A DNA stretch of 64,000 nucleotides from a bacterium BMS3Bbin08 (GTDB lineage: Bacteria > Nitrospirota > Thermodesulfovibrionia > UBA6902 > BMS3Bbin08), in contig BDTR01000053.1 of the NCBI GenBank assembly GCA_002897775.1, forward strand, positions 62,001-126,000, written 5' to 3'. Both the position numbers and the translations under genes were made by a program. Positions 44,669 to 53,003 of the stretch are shown here, piece by piece; position 1 is the stretch's first letter, and each line of letters opens with the position of its first letter. The notes beneath the pieces are model-generated. The model made no database searches and had not been told where the DNA came from. It was given only the letters and a program-made list of their open reading frames with translations.

Positions 44669-45784
44669 TCAGATATCCTGATTTTTGAACACGGGCCGCC
44701 CGGAAAACCCCGGGCCTGAAACATACCCGGCGAGTTCCGCGTCAGACAGCGTTTGCTCCTCCGGAAAGAGCCTGTTCTTCCTCAACAGGGCCCTTATTTC
44801 ATCTGTGCTCATTAAATTGTCAGCGGACGTATATTCGCCGGCAAGACCGGGAGCGCTTTTTGCGCGCGACCTGATCTCCGGAAGGATCGGCTCAATGACA
44901 AAGTGACCGCCTATGTCGATCGTCCGGTGACATTCCTCTTCTGAAATAAGGATCTCATGTGTTTTTTCGCCGGGTCTGACGTCAATATATTGTATTTCTA
45001 TTTTCCTGCCGTCGAGCATAACATCGACTATGTCGGCGATCCGGGCCGAAGGAATTTTGGGTATGTATGTTTCTCCGGGGTTAGCGCCTCTTATTGCGGC
45101 AAAAATAGTGTTTATTGCTTCGTCCAGTCCCATCAGGAACCTCGTCATTTCCGGTGTGGTGATCGTTATTGGTCCTCCTCGTTTAATTTGCTGTATAAAC
45201 AGCGGGATCACCGACCCCCTTGACGCCAGGACGTTACCGTACCTTGTGCATACAAACCGTGTTCGGGGACATTTCAGGTTCCACTCGATAAAGATCCGTT
45301 CCTGTATCGATTTGGTCATACCCATTACATTAACCGGTTTACATGCCTTGTCAGTTGATACACCGACAACCGTATCCACTTTGAAGCCGTTGTCCGCTAT
45401 GGCTGATACTATATTGCTGGCTCCGTGAATATTGGTCTGGACCGCTTCGAACGGAAAATATTCGCAGGTCGGCACCTGTTTCATCGCGGCCGCGTTGATA
45501 ACAATGTCCATATCTCTTAACGCGCTCCTTACCGACCGTATATCACGTATGTCTCCTATCTGAAATTCAAGAACATCATCCGGCACGCGGTAAATGATCT
45601 CATCCGTTGACTCAGGTTTTTGTTTCCAGTTCAGCCGCATCTGGTGCTGTTTGGCCTCATCACGCGAAAAAATTCTGATCCTGGAAGGCATCCCGAGTTC
45701 ACCCGTCAGGATCCTGGAGACGAGTTTCTGCCCAAGAGAGCCCGTGCCGCCTGTTATGAGTATTTTTTTGTCCTGGAATATCAT
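44669..45784 (-). CDS. UDP-GlcNAc 4,6-dehydratase / 5-epimerase (FnlA/CapE-like)
   Basis: Extended SDR enzyme that starts UDP-L-FucNAc synthesis. 371 aa with ILITGGTGSLGQKLV (NAD site), FSRDEAKQHQMR, MKQVPTCEYFPFEAVQTN, VSTDKACKPVNVMGMTK (Met-x3-Lys in place of Tyr-x3-Lys), TRYGNVLASRGSVIP and DVRPGEKTHEILIS. This pattern is specific for the CapE/FnlA/WbjB group. It lies one base after the reductase gene and one base before the epimerase gene. Confidence 0.9.
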   Translation of the reverse strand: MIFQDKKILITGGTGSLGQKLVSRILTGELGMPSRIRIFSRDEAKQHQMRLNWKQKPESTDEIIYRVPDDVLEFQIGDIRDIRSVRSALRDMDIVINAAAMKQVPTCEYFPFEAVQTNIHGASNIVSAIADNGFKVDTVVGVSTDKACKPVNVMGMTKSIQERIFIEWNLKCPRTRFVCTRYGNVLASRGSVIPLFIQQIKRGGPITITTPEMTRFLMGLDEAINTIFAAIRGANPGETYIPKIPSARIADIVDVMLDGRKIEIQYIDVRPGEKTHEILISEEECHRTIDIGGHFVIEPILPEIRSRAKSAPGLAGEYTSADNLMSTDEIRALLRKNRLFPEEQTLSDAELAGYVSGPGFSGRPVFKNQDI

Positions 45785-45785
45785 C

Positions 45786-46766
45786 CTAAATACCTCTTTT
45801 CGTTGAAGAGATCAGCCCGTCAAAAAACGGGGGCTCTGTAATATAATTTTTTGTTGCCTGCCGGTATGCCGGTTTCAATTCCTGATAACGCCATTTTTCA
45901 TATTCAGAAGCTATCCTGGTAAAGTCCTCCATCATTTCTTCCCAGGTGGGTATATATATGCGAGTACAGCGCCTGAACCTTGTTGAGTCGAGGCTCCTGT
46001 CTATGACAATCGTATCGTCCGGCACAAGACCGATATCCAGGCCTAAAGACCTTCTGAGCCTGTTCAGCAGGTCATACTTGCTGATCTTTTCGCCTGACAC
46101 GTGATACATGCCTTCCAGGGCCGGATGCTTCTCTATAAGCGTTTTGATCACGTCAGCCATGGCATACACTGTCAATCCCGAGAATATTGCTTTGCGGTAT
46201 CCCCGCACCTTTCCTTTGTGCGATAAGAACCATTCAAAAAGACCGCCCGCCCCGGACAACTGCCTGCCGACCAGGGAAGTCCTTATCGTTAAACAGTTGC
46301 TGCCGGTCACCTCCCCCAGGTATTTTGTCCTTCCGTACAGGTCATCAGCATCCGGATAACTGGTTTCAATATATCCTCCATTCCTGCCTGAAAAGACACA
46401 GTCAGTGCTGATATGGATCAATCGGATATTTCGTTCCGCGCAAACCCCGGCCAGTCTATGCGGAAACAGGGCGTTCACAGCTATGGAAGAAACAGGATAT
46501 TTCGCTCCCGGCAACTGTTTAACGATGCCGGCACAATTAACAATAACCTCCGGCTCAGCGGCATCAATCGCTCTTTTCAGGTCATCGTCATTCAGGACAT
46601 TGACGCCGCCCATTATATTCTGAACATTTTTTCTGAATAGCGCGCATTTTTCGCTTAATGCGAACTCATCGCCGCGAACAGTTCCAAAAGTTTCATGGTC
46701 ACCGCTTAAACGCAGCCAGAGCGCGTGCCCAAGCATGCCTGTTACTCCAAATATCAGGTTCCTCAT
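45786..46766 (-). CDS. RmlD-like NAD(P)-sugar reductase, third enzyme of the FucNAc trio
   Basis: 326 aa, LIFGVTGMLGHALWLRL at the N-terminus, STDCVFSGRNGGYIE, and YGRTKYLGEV carrying the Tyr-x3-Lys pair. In the standard UDP-L-FucNAc pathway FnlB/CapF does the reduction and carries a C-terminal cupin domain; that domain is absent here and the protein looks more like dTDP-4-dehydrorhamnose reductase. Its position next to the FnlA/CapE and epimerase genes supports the role. Confidence 0.82.
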   Translation of the reverse strand: MRNLIFGVTGMLGHALWLRLSGDHETFGTVRGDEFALSEKCALFRKNVQNIMGGVNVLNDDDLKRAIDAAEPEVIVNCAGIVKQLPGAKYPVSSIAVNALFPHRLAGVCAERNIRLIHISTDCVFSGRNGGYIETSYPDADDLYGRTKYLGEVTGSNCLTIRTSLVGRQLSGAGGLFEWFLSHKGKVRGYRKAIFSGLTVYAMADVIKTLIEKHPALEGMYHVSGEKISKYDLLNRLRRSLGLDIGLVPDDTIVIDRSLDSTRFRRCTRIYIPTWEEMMEDFTRIASEYEKWRYQELKPAYRQATKNYITEPPFFDGLISSTKRGI

Positions 46767-46822
46767 TTTATATCACCGGTTTCCAGCGGAGGATCAAAAA
46801 AACCGCTCCGCCCGCGGGACTT

Positions 46823-47017
46823 TTAAATCGCGCCATTTTTCACTGTAATTACTTCTGATGGATTTGTCTCATCTTTTGAATTTTCGCAGACAAATTTCTC
46901 CAGCGCCCTGTTCTGGATACACTTTGTCAGGTAGGAATAATAGCCCTCTTTCAGGCAATAGCTTGAATCCGGTCTCTGCTCTCCATACCGACACCTGATA
47001 CAGATATCAATTAACAT
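46823..47017 (-). CDS. Small cysteine-rich protein, 64 aa
   Basis: CIRCRYGE, SYCLKEGYYS, KCIQNRALEKF and VCEN give five cysteines in a spacing I recall from small uncharacterised proteins of similar bacteria; a metal site is possible. It lies between the antiterminator and the FucNAc genes on the same strand. Coding is likely but not certain; the ribosome site is weak (AGGG). Confidence 0.5.
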   Translation of the reverse strand: MLIDICIRCRYGEQRPDSSYCLKEGYYSYLTKCIQNRALEKFVCENSKDETNPSEVITVKNGAI

Positions 47018-47300
47018 TTTTTCACCCTGTCCAAGTGTGATCTTTATTTTTCAGTGTTGCTGACCGGGGGGCGGACTCCGTCCCTCTCACTCCAGTAACG
47101 CAGATTGGCGCAGATTTAAAAAGATACAGATTAACGCAGATAAGAATATCTGTTATCATCTGTCTTTTTTATTCTCTCTACTCTCTACCTGCCTGCCCCC
47201 ATGTCCAGAAATCCTTGATTTCTATGGGGAGCTACTACTTCTCTGCTTCTTTGTTTTTTCTCTCTACTTTCTACTTGCTACTCTCTACTTCTTTTCTTGA
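47018..47300. repeat. Gene-free stretch of dispersed low-complexity repeats
   Basis: Holds (47091-47165) repeated CGCAGATT/CACAGATT-type units, also seen at 51940-52005, and (47171-47300) CTCTCTACTCTCTAC-type pyrimidine repeats, also seen at 52957-52990 and, inverted, at 7681-7713. No gene seen. Confidence 0.6.
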
Positions 47301-47852
47301 TTACGCCTGTTCAACACAGTCTATATCTACAAAACACCTGATCGATGAAGCAATGGCATCGACAGACACGACCAGGACTGAATTCCTGTTCCTTTTTTCC
47401 ACTATATATCCTTCAAGTCCCTTTAGCGGACCTTTTCTGATCACGATCCTGTCTCCCTCTTTTAAATAAGGGCATGGGTCGATCTTCAGCTTACTTTCCA
47501 CAAGTATTTTCAGAGCGTTTATTACCGAATCCTCAATCGGGAGATACTGACCGTTAACATGGACGATGTTGACAACTCCTCTCTGGGTAACGATCTTCAG
47601 CTTGTCACTCAAAGAAAATTTGGCAAAGCAGTAGCTTTTAAAGATCGGCTCTTCCACGAGCCTTGTCCTGTCCGACCATTTCTTCTTTAATGTCACTTTA
47701 GGTGTAAAGGCCTCTAATCCTTTCTGGAGCAGATGGGTCTCTACATATTTCTCATGCCTTGACCTTGTGTATAGAACATACCACCGCGGGTCTCCGGATA
47801 CCGGGACCTGATCGATCACCGCGTTTTTTTGCTGTCTGTTCTCAGTTGTCAT
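47301..47852 (-). CDS. NusG/RfaH/UpxY-like transcription antiterminator
   Basis: NusG paralogues of this kind bind RNA polymerase early in long polysaccharide operons and prevent premature termination. 183 aa: NGN domain with RWYVLYTRSRHEKYVETHL and KKWSDRTRLVEEPIF, linker, and a C-terminal KOW motif EGDRIVIRKGPLKGLEGYI. Its ATG overlaps the ligase stop by one base. The ~30 kb of same-strand genes downstream is the expected target. No ops-like element was recognised. Confidence 0.92.
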   Translation of the reverse strand: MTTENRQQKNAVIDQVPVSGDPRWYVLYTRSRHEKYVETHLLQKGLEAFTPKVTLKKKWSDRTRLVEEPIFKSYCFAKFSLSDKLKIVTQRGVVNIVHVNGQYLPIEDSVINALKILVESKLKIDPCPYLKEGDRIVIRKGPLKGLEGYIVEKRNRNSVLVVSVDAIASSIRCFVDIDCVEQA

Positions 47853-49849
47853 TATCCAGTATCCGTTGGTCCGGTAAGGACAAGTTCATTTTTGTACTTC
47901 GACAGATATTTTTCAGCTTCATCCGCCAGCAGGGGGTTAAGAACAACAGCTTTTCTGTATTCTTTAACCGCCCTTGCGATATTTTCTTTTGTGGGGTGAT
48001 TAAATAACCATATCGCGTACGCGCGGTAGCGATACGCATTTTTTGGCTCAAGACCTATTGCCCGCTGAAAATGCCGGTGGGCGCTGCCGGCAGCAAGCCG
48101 GGAGTAAAAGACAGAGTGATTTTCCGCGTCAGCGACCGCTCCGTACGTCCACGCCAGGGACTGATGGTACCTGGAATTGGCAGGGTTTAACCGGACAGCC
48201 TCCTTGTACGCATCCAGGATATTTCTATCGGCCATATTATTATTCGCTTTAAACAGTAACTTTCCAAGTTGATAGTGGTATTCAGCGTTTATAGGATCAA
48301 GTTTAATTGCCAGTCTTGTGCCCCGGATCCCGGACGTCAGGTCCCCCGGAGACAATGTCTGTTCCCGGGCCCTGGAACTGTTGTAATAATGATCCGCGAG
48401 GGCCGGTCTTACCGCAGCCGTAATGAACAGACCCGCAAATAATAATGCCGTGCAGCAGAGAAGGAGCCTGGCCCCCGCGTTATGTATTGTGTACTTCGCG
48501 CCGCGTACAGGAAAAGTACCGCGCTGTTTGTGGTCAAGGGTCGACATGAACAGGGATAAAATGATCGTAAGCGCGATAGCATTTGAAGGAATGCGCAGGT
48601 TGAAATCAACCAGCGAATGGACAAAAATAGCCGTCAGCGAGCCGAAAAAACCTATGGAAAGGCCTATGACATAAGGGTCACGGCGTCTGTGGAAACGGCG
48701 GAACATCCAGAGCCCTGACCACAGGCCGCAGATACCCGGCACGAGAAAGCCCGCGATGCCGGTCTCGGACAGGAGTTCAAGAAAATCGCTGTGAGCGTGT
48801 GCATACTGATAAGCCAGCCTTTCCGGCTCATATCCTGGGAAAATGTAGCCAAACGTCCCGAACCCTGTTCCTGAAACAGGATAATCTCTTATGATCTCAA
48901 TTGTTCCCTGCCAGATCGGCAGCCTGCCTCCAAAATAACGCGACGCGATCTCAACCCTGGTGCTCAGGATCCTTTCAACCACCGGCGTAGCGCCAAGCCA
49001 GGCAATGGTCAACACCAGGAGAAGCACGACCGTGGACAAAAGCCACCCTTTTCCCCTTATGGACCCTTTGGTCAATGTCAGACCGGCCATAAATAAAAGG
49101 GCCGCGATGAAACTGAACATGCCGCCCCGCGACATGGTAAAGAAAAGCGCCGCGCTCATTACGATCGCGCAAAAAAGCAGCAGGAACTGTTTAGCGTATA
49201 TGGCGTCCTGTATGTCGCGTCTCTGATGCCTGACAAACAGAAATCCCAGAATAAGGGGGATAATGATCCCCAGGTATCCGGAGTAATGATCTGGATTAAT
49301 AATGCCGCGCGGCGCGTCCACTCCAAAGTAACGCATCAGAAAAAAAATACTCATTAAAAACCCGACAGCTATAATTACCGATAAGATACGGGAGATCTGC
49401 CGTCTGCTTTTAACGGTATTGAGTGTAACTGTAAAAATAATGGCATAGGATATGATCTTAAGAAGATCGGTCCTGGTGGCCCAGGGATAGATCGAGCCAA
49501 AGGCCGCGTACCCGGCATTGTTATTTATCGGATACCGTGAAAAAAAGAACTGCATGGACACATAAAAGATAAAAAGACCGAAAAAGACAACCAGAGGATT
49601 GCCGGCCATTTCAAATCTGCCGCTTGCCAGCATCCTGACGATCCAGAGCATAAGCATAAAGGCGGCTGTTACTTCAAAAACCGCGATCGCCCACGGCTGA
49701 ACAGCGCCGTAGGCGATCGGTGTAAAGACAATAAGAAAGACAAGACAGAACTCAATTAATCTGTCATATAATTGAGGCTTCATATGGAACCCCACGGGCA
49801 AGCCCGTGGTACCTTTATTACCCGTGTTGCTCATAAGCTCCCGCGTCAT
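47852..49849 (-). CDS. O-antigen ligase family protein with C-terminal TPR domain
   Basis: 665 aa. About twelve membrane helices to residue ~480, with the ligase loop YPVSGTGFGTFGYIFPGY and AHAHSDFLELLSETGIAG. Two or three TPR units follow (INAEYHYQLGKLLFKAN, NSRYHQSLAWTYGAVADAE). TPR tails may bind the acceptor or assembly partners. ATG 49849 overlaps the stop of the HTH gene (ATGA); ATG 49783 (MKPQLYDRLIEF) is an alternative, with a palindrome between the two. Confidence 0.9.
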   Translation of the reverse strand: MTRELMSNTGNKGTTGLPVGFHMKPQLYDRLIEFCLVFLIVFTPIAYGAVQPWAIAVFEVTAAFMLMLWIVRMLASGRFEMAGNPLVVFFGLFIFYVSMQFFFSRYPINNNAGYAAFGSIYPWATRTDLLKIISYAIIFTVTLNTVKSRRQISRILSVIIAVGFLMSIFFLMRYFGVDAPRGIINPDHYSGYLGIIIPLILGFLFVRHQRRDIQDAIYAKQFLLLFCAIVMSAALFFTMSRGGMFSFIAALLFMAGLTLTKGSIRGKGWLLSTVVLLLVLTIAWLGATPVVERILSTRVEIASRYFGGRLPIWQGTIEIIRDYPVSGTGFGTFGYIFPGYEPERLAYQYAHAHSDFLELLSETGIAGFLVPGICGLWSGLWMFRRFHRRRDPYVIGLSIGFFGSLTAIFVHSLVDFNLRIPSNAIALTIILSLFMSTLDHKQRGTFPVRGAKYTIHNAGARLLLCCTALLFAGLFITAAVRPALADHYYNSSRAREQTLSPGDLTSGIRGTRLAIKLDPINAEYHYQLGKLLFKANNNMADRNILDAYKEAVRLNPANSRYHQSLAWTYGAVADAENHSVFYSRLAAGSAHRHFQRAIGLEPKNAYRYRAYAIWLFNHPTKENIARAVKEYRKAVVLNPLLADEAEKYLSKYKNELVLTGPTDTG
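49792..49809. repeat. Palindromic REP-like element at the start of the ligase gene
   Basis: CCACGGGC-AA-GCCCGTGG, an 8-bp stem with two-base loop. It lies between the two candidate starts of the ligase and its arm ends next to the GGGG that could serve ATG 49783, so it may mask that ribosome site. Confidence 0.55.
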
Positions 49850-50031
49850 TCGCTATTTTTTTCATCCTCTATTCCGAACAGGGCGTCCAGATCGCTCTTT
49901 CTGAACCTACGGTGGCCGCCGGGAGTACGAAAGGCCCTGATCTTTCCTTTTTTCTCCCAGTTCCTCAACGTCAGGGGGAAAACACCCAGGTACCTGGCGG
50001 CTTTGGATATTGACAATATTCTGTCTTTCAG
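49846..50031 (-). CDS. 61-aa MerR/excisionase-type HTH protein with a non-AUG start
   Basis: A minus-strand frame encodes a compact winged HTH: SISKAARYLGVFPLTLRNW, then EKKGKIRAFRTPGGHRRF and KSDLDALFG, the pattern of MerR-like and IS607-type DNA-binding domains. There is no ATG; CTG 50031 has GAGGG about eight bases upstream, and TTG 50016 is a second possibility. The stop overlaps the ligase ATG (ATGA), showing coupling. It may regulate the polysaccharide operon in which it lies. The fold is clear; the start is not. Confidence 0.75.
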   Translation of the reverse strand: MKDRILSISKAARYLGVFPLTLRNWEKKGKIRAFRTPGGHRRFRKSDLDALFGIEDEKNSE

Positions 50032-50082
50032 CTTATCGCCCTCGCGCTCAACGGCTTACAGATATCCCACACCAGAAGACGC

Positions 50083-51918
50083 TTATCTCACCAGACTCCT
50101 GTCCCTGACCCCTTCGCCATAGTAGCGGTAGTACTTGTAAGAGTAATAATCACCGTGATAGGTTTTCAGATCATTAAGTATGACCCCCAGGAATTTTGTC
50201 CCCGCGTTTGCCAGCTTTTCTTTAACTCTTGAGACAACCGGCACAGGGGCATTACCGCTTCGCACTACCTGGATCGAAGCGTCAACCTTGGCCGCTAAAA
50301 TAACCGCGTCAGAAACACTGGCAACCGGGGAAGAATCAAAGAGGATATAGTCAAATCTCTGTTTTGCTTCGCGTATAAATTCTTCCGCCCTGGCGGAACT
50401 TATTATTTCCGCCGGATTGCTGGGAACTTTTCCTGAAGTTACGATCTTAAAGTTGTCGACGTCCGTGTCCTTGATGGTCAAGGGCAATGATATCTTCCCT
50501 TTTAAGTAGTCGCTGAAACCCTGCATTCTGTCCACATTGAATATCTTATGGATCTGTGGTTTCCTTAGATCGCCGTCAACCATCAGAACTTTATTGCCCA
50601 TCTGACAAAGAGCCAGGGCCAGGTTTGTGGTTGTTATGGTCTTACCGGCCTTTGGCTCCGCGCTGGTAACAAGTATGGCCAGACTCCTGTCCTTTGGCAT
50701 CAAATGGAGAATTTCCGTACGGATGGCCCTGTAAGCTTCGGATATAGGAGAATTGGGCTGAAGGTGCACCAGTCTGTCCCTTTTTGCCTTGTCACCGCCG
50801 GTAATTTTGGGAATACTCCCCAGGAAATAAGACTCAAGAATATCTTTTACGTCCTGCGGTGATTTTATGGTTGTATCCAGGTAGTCAACAAAAAAGCCTA
50901 ACCCTGCCCCCATGACCAGGCCCGCCATTACCGAAAGGGCCATGTTCAGTGGTATGTTCGGCTTGACAGGCCTGTTAGGGACCTGGGCGCTGTCTATGAT
51001 ACTGATATTATTGACGTTCAGGGTGCTTGACAGATCGATCTCTTTCAGCCGTTCCAGAAGAGATTCATACATATGCTTATTGGCCTGGACCTCCCTTTCA
51101 AGGACCCTGAACTCCATTGTTGTGCTGCCTCTGTCAACACCTTCCAGGCCGTCGATCTTGTTTCTTAATGACCTTATCTGTGCCTTGATCTCGATCACCT
51201 TCGGGTGCTCATCGGTGTACCGCTGGGAATAACCGGCAAGCAGCGCCTGCAGTCTGGCATATTCAGCTTTTATATCCTCAACCGCGCTCTGCGCTCCTGA
51301 CTGTGGAAGGATATTGATATTATGCTGCATCCTGTATTTTGCAAGCGCCAGTTCGGCCTCTTTCAGTTTTTGCCTTTGCTCCTCTATCTTTCGTGTAAGC
51401 CATTCGGCGGCATTGCCGGACACGCTTATGTTCCTCTCAAGGTTCTGCCTGATATATTCCGTGGCAACTGTGTTGGCTATACCGGCCGCCAGCACAGGGT
51501 CCGGATCTTCAACGCTTATTCTGACCAACTGGCTTTTTTTGACGGGGATCACGTCAACTGATCTCATAAGCCTCTCGACCGGGCCGGTCTCCACATCATG
51601 GTTATCGCGCGCCAGGCCAAGAGAGTCAGCTACCTTTTTCAGAAGGGTCCGGCTTTTGATCAGTTGATATTGCGTCTCGTAGTACTCTTTGTACGAATGG
51701 TAGTCATTCAGGCCCATGGGAACAACTTCCTGCATTGACAGGACCTGCGGGGTCCTGCGCTCTATAAGGATGGTTGCCGACGATTCATAGATCGGTGTCT
51801 GTTTGAGCGACCCTATCAGTACACTTACAACAATTACAACAAAAAAAGTGATCACAACCCATCGCCGGCGCAGGAGTGTCTGCATGTAATCTTGAAGATG
51901 CAACTGAGCCTGTATCAT
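50083..51918 (-). CDS. Polysaccharide co-polymerase with tyrosine autokinase (Wzc-like BY-kinase)
   Basis: 611 aa controlling chain length and export. The N-terminal Wzz domain has membrane helices at ~18-38 and ~325-350 with a coiled-coil periplasmic part (EEQRQKLKEAELALAKYR). The C-terminal BY-kinase has SAEPKAGKTITT (Walker A), VLMVDGDLRKPQIHKIF (A') and YILFDSSP (B). The end is tyrosine-rich (HGDYYSYKYYRYYGEG), the cluster that is phosphorylated in trans. AAGGAGG lies before ATG. It forms the trans-envelope pair with the OPX protein upstream. Confidence 0.94.
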   Translation of the reverse strand: MIQAQLHLQDYMQTLLRRRWVVITFFVVIVVSVLIGSLKQTPIYESSATILIERRTPQVLSMQEVVPMGLNDYHSYKEYYETQYQLIKSRTLLKKVADSLGLARDNHDVETGPVERLMRSVDVIPVKKSQLVRISVEDPDPVLAAGIANTVATEYIRQNLERNISVSGNAAEWLTRKIEEQRQKLKEAELALAKYRMQHNINILPQSGAQSAVEDIKAEYARLQALLAGYSQRYTDEHPKVIEIKAQIRSLRNKIDGLEGVDRGSTTMEFRVLEREVQANKHMYESLLERLKEIDLSSTLNVNNISIIDSAQVPNRPVKPNIPLNMALSVMAGLVMGAGLGFFVDYLDTTIKSPQDVKDILESYFLGSIPKITGGDKAKRDRLVHLQPNSPISEAYRAIRTEILHLMPKDRSLAILVTSAEPKAGKTITTTNLALALCQMGNKVLMVDGDLRKPQIHKIFNVDRMQGFSDYLKGKISLPLTIKDTDVDNFKIVTSGKVPSNPAEIISSARAEEFIREAKQRFDYILFDSSPVASVSDAVILAAKVDASIQVVRSGNAPVPVVSRVKEKLANAGTKFLGVILNDLKTYHGDYYSYKYYRYYGEGVRDRSLVR

Positions 51919-52062
51919 CCTGTCCCTCCTTAAATAACACAGATGATCGCCGTTATCTGTGTCAATCTGTATTTTTTAATCTGTGCTAATCTGCGTTCTT
52001 TTTAAGCGGTTTTATCAGTAAATATCAGGATTTGAATTTTTTCAAAAAAAATAAAAAAGATC
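51919..52062. repeat. Dispersed CAGATT-type repeats
   Basis: The 144-base gap is largely ATCTGTGT/ATCTGCGTT-type units, of the same kind as 47091-47165, ending in the ribosome site of the BY-kinase gene on one side. Confidence 0.5.
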
Positions 52063-52869
52063 TTAAAACAGGCTCTCAGGCACAAAAATAGTATCGCCGC
52101 GCCTAAGGGTCACATCCATTGTTTTATCGCCCAGTTCGTTTATTTTAGCTACTTTTACCCTGAGGGTTTTTTTTTCACCGTTTTCTATGCGCATAACTTT
52201 GACCTTGTTCCTGGAGGCAAACTTTGTGAATCCCCCTGCCATGCCTATTGCCTCGATCACAGTGAGCCCGCCTTTCAGAGGATAAGATCCGGGGTTTTTG
52301 ACCTGACCGGTCACTGTAATAGTGCTCTCAGGCACAAAAACTATGTCACCCCGTTTCAGTGAAACGTCCTTCGACTTATCCCCTCTCTCGCTTATATCCG
52401 CTATCCTCACTTCAAGGGTTTTTTCTTTGCCGTTCTCCGTACGCATTACTTTGACGTCGTTTTGAGCGGCAGTCTCGGTAAATCCCTCTGCCCGGCCGAT
52501 CGCCTCAATTACTGTAAGCTCTCCTTTTAACGGATAAGCGCCTGGTTTTTTCACCTGACCGATCACTGTAATAGTGCCGTACTCCGTTATCAGAACAGTT
52601 ACCTGGGGGTTCTTAAGAAATTTTTTTAATCCCTCGGCCATAGTATTTTCCAGCTCTGAGATAGTAAGACCCTCAGCCCTGATCTTTCCCAGGAGCGGAA
52701 ATGAGATAAATCCGCCAGAAGAGACTCTTACCGTTCTGTCAAGCTCCACTTCCCTGTAAACAGTGATCTGCAGGGCGTCATCCGGGCCAAAAAGATAATC
52801 CTGGGCATAAACAACGGTCAGCAGACCGCAGACCACGGATAGCAAACAGTACAGTAAGAATTTTTTCAT
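52063..52869 (-). CDS. Outer-membrane polysaccharide export protein (OPX, Wza-like)
   Basis: 268 aa with an N-terminal signal (KKFLLYCLLSVVCGLLTV), the poly-export domain (GPDDALQITVYREVELDR, GGFISFPLLGKI) and two SLBB domains. The SLBB units at ~100-183 and ~184-268 are near-identical (G-Q-V-K-(K/N)-P-G-(A/S)-YPLKG), a recent internal duplication. It should form the outer-membrane exit channel matched to the BY-kinase. Confidence 0.92.
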   Translation of the reverse strand: MKKFLLYCLLSVVCGLLTVVYAQDYLFGPDDALQITVYREVELDRTVRVSSGGFISFPLLGKIRAEGLTISELENTMAEGLKKFLKNPQVTVLITEYGTITVIGQVKKPGAYPLKGELTVIEAIGRAEGFTETAAQNDVKVMRTENGKEKTLEVRIADISERGDKSKDVSLKRGDIVFVPESTITVTGQVKNPGSYPLKGGLTVIEAIGMAGGFTKFASRNKVKVMRIENGEKKTLRVKVAKINELGDKTMDVTLRRGDTIFVPESLF

Positions 52870-53003
52870 TTACCCCCCCAATAAAAAAAGTACAAGCAGA
52901 GATGAAAGATATTGATAGACAATATTTAATATCCTGAATACTAGATTTCGGACTTTTTTCTCTCTACCCTCTACTCGCTACTCTCTATTAATCTGTGTTT
53001 CTC

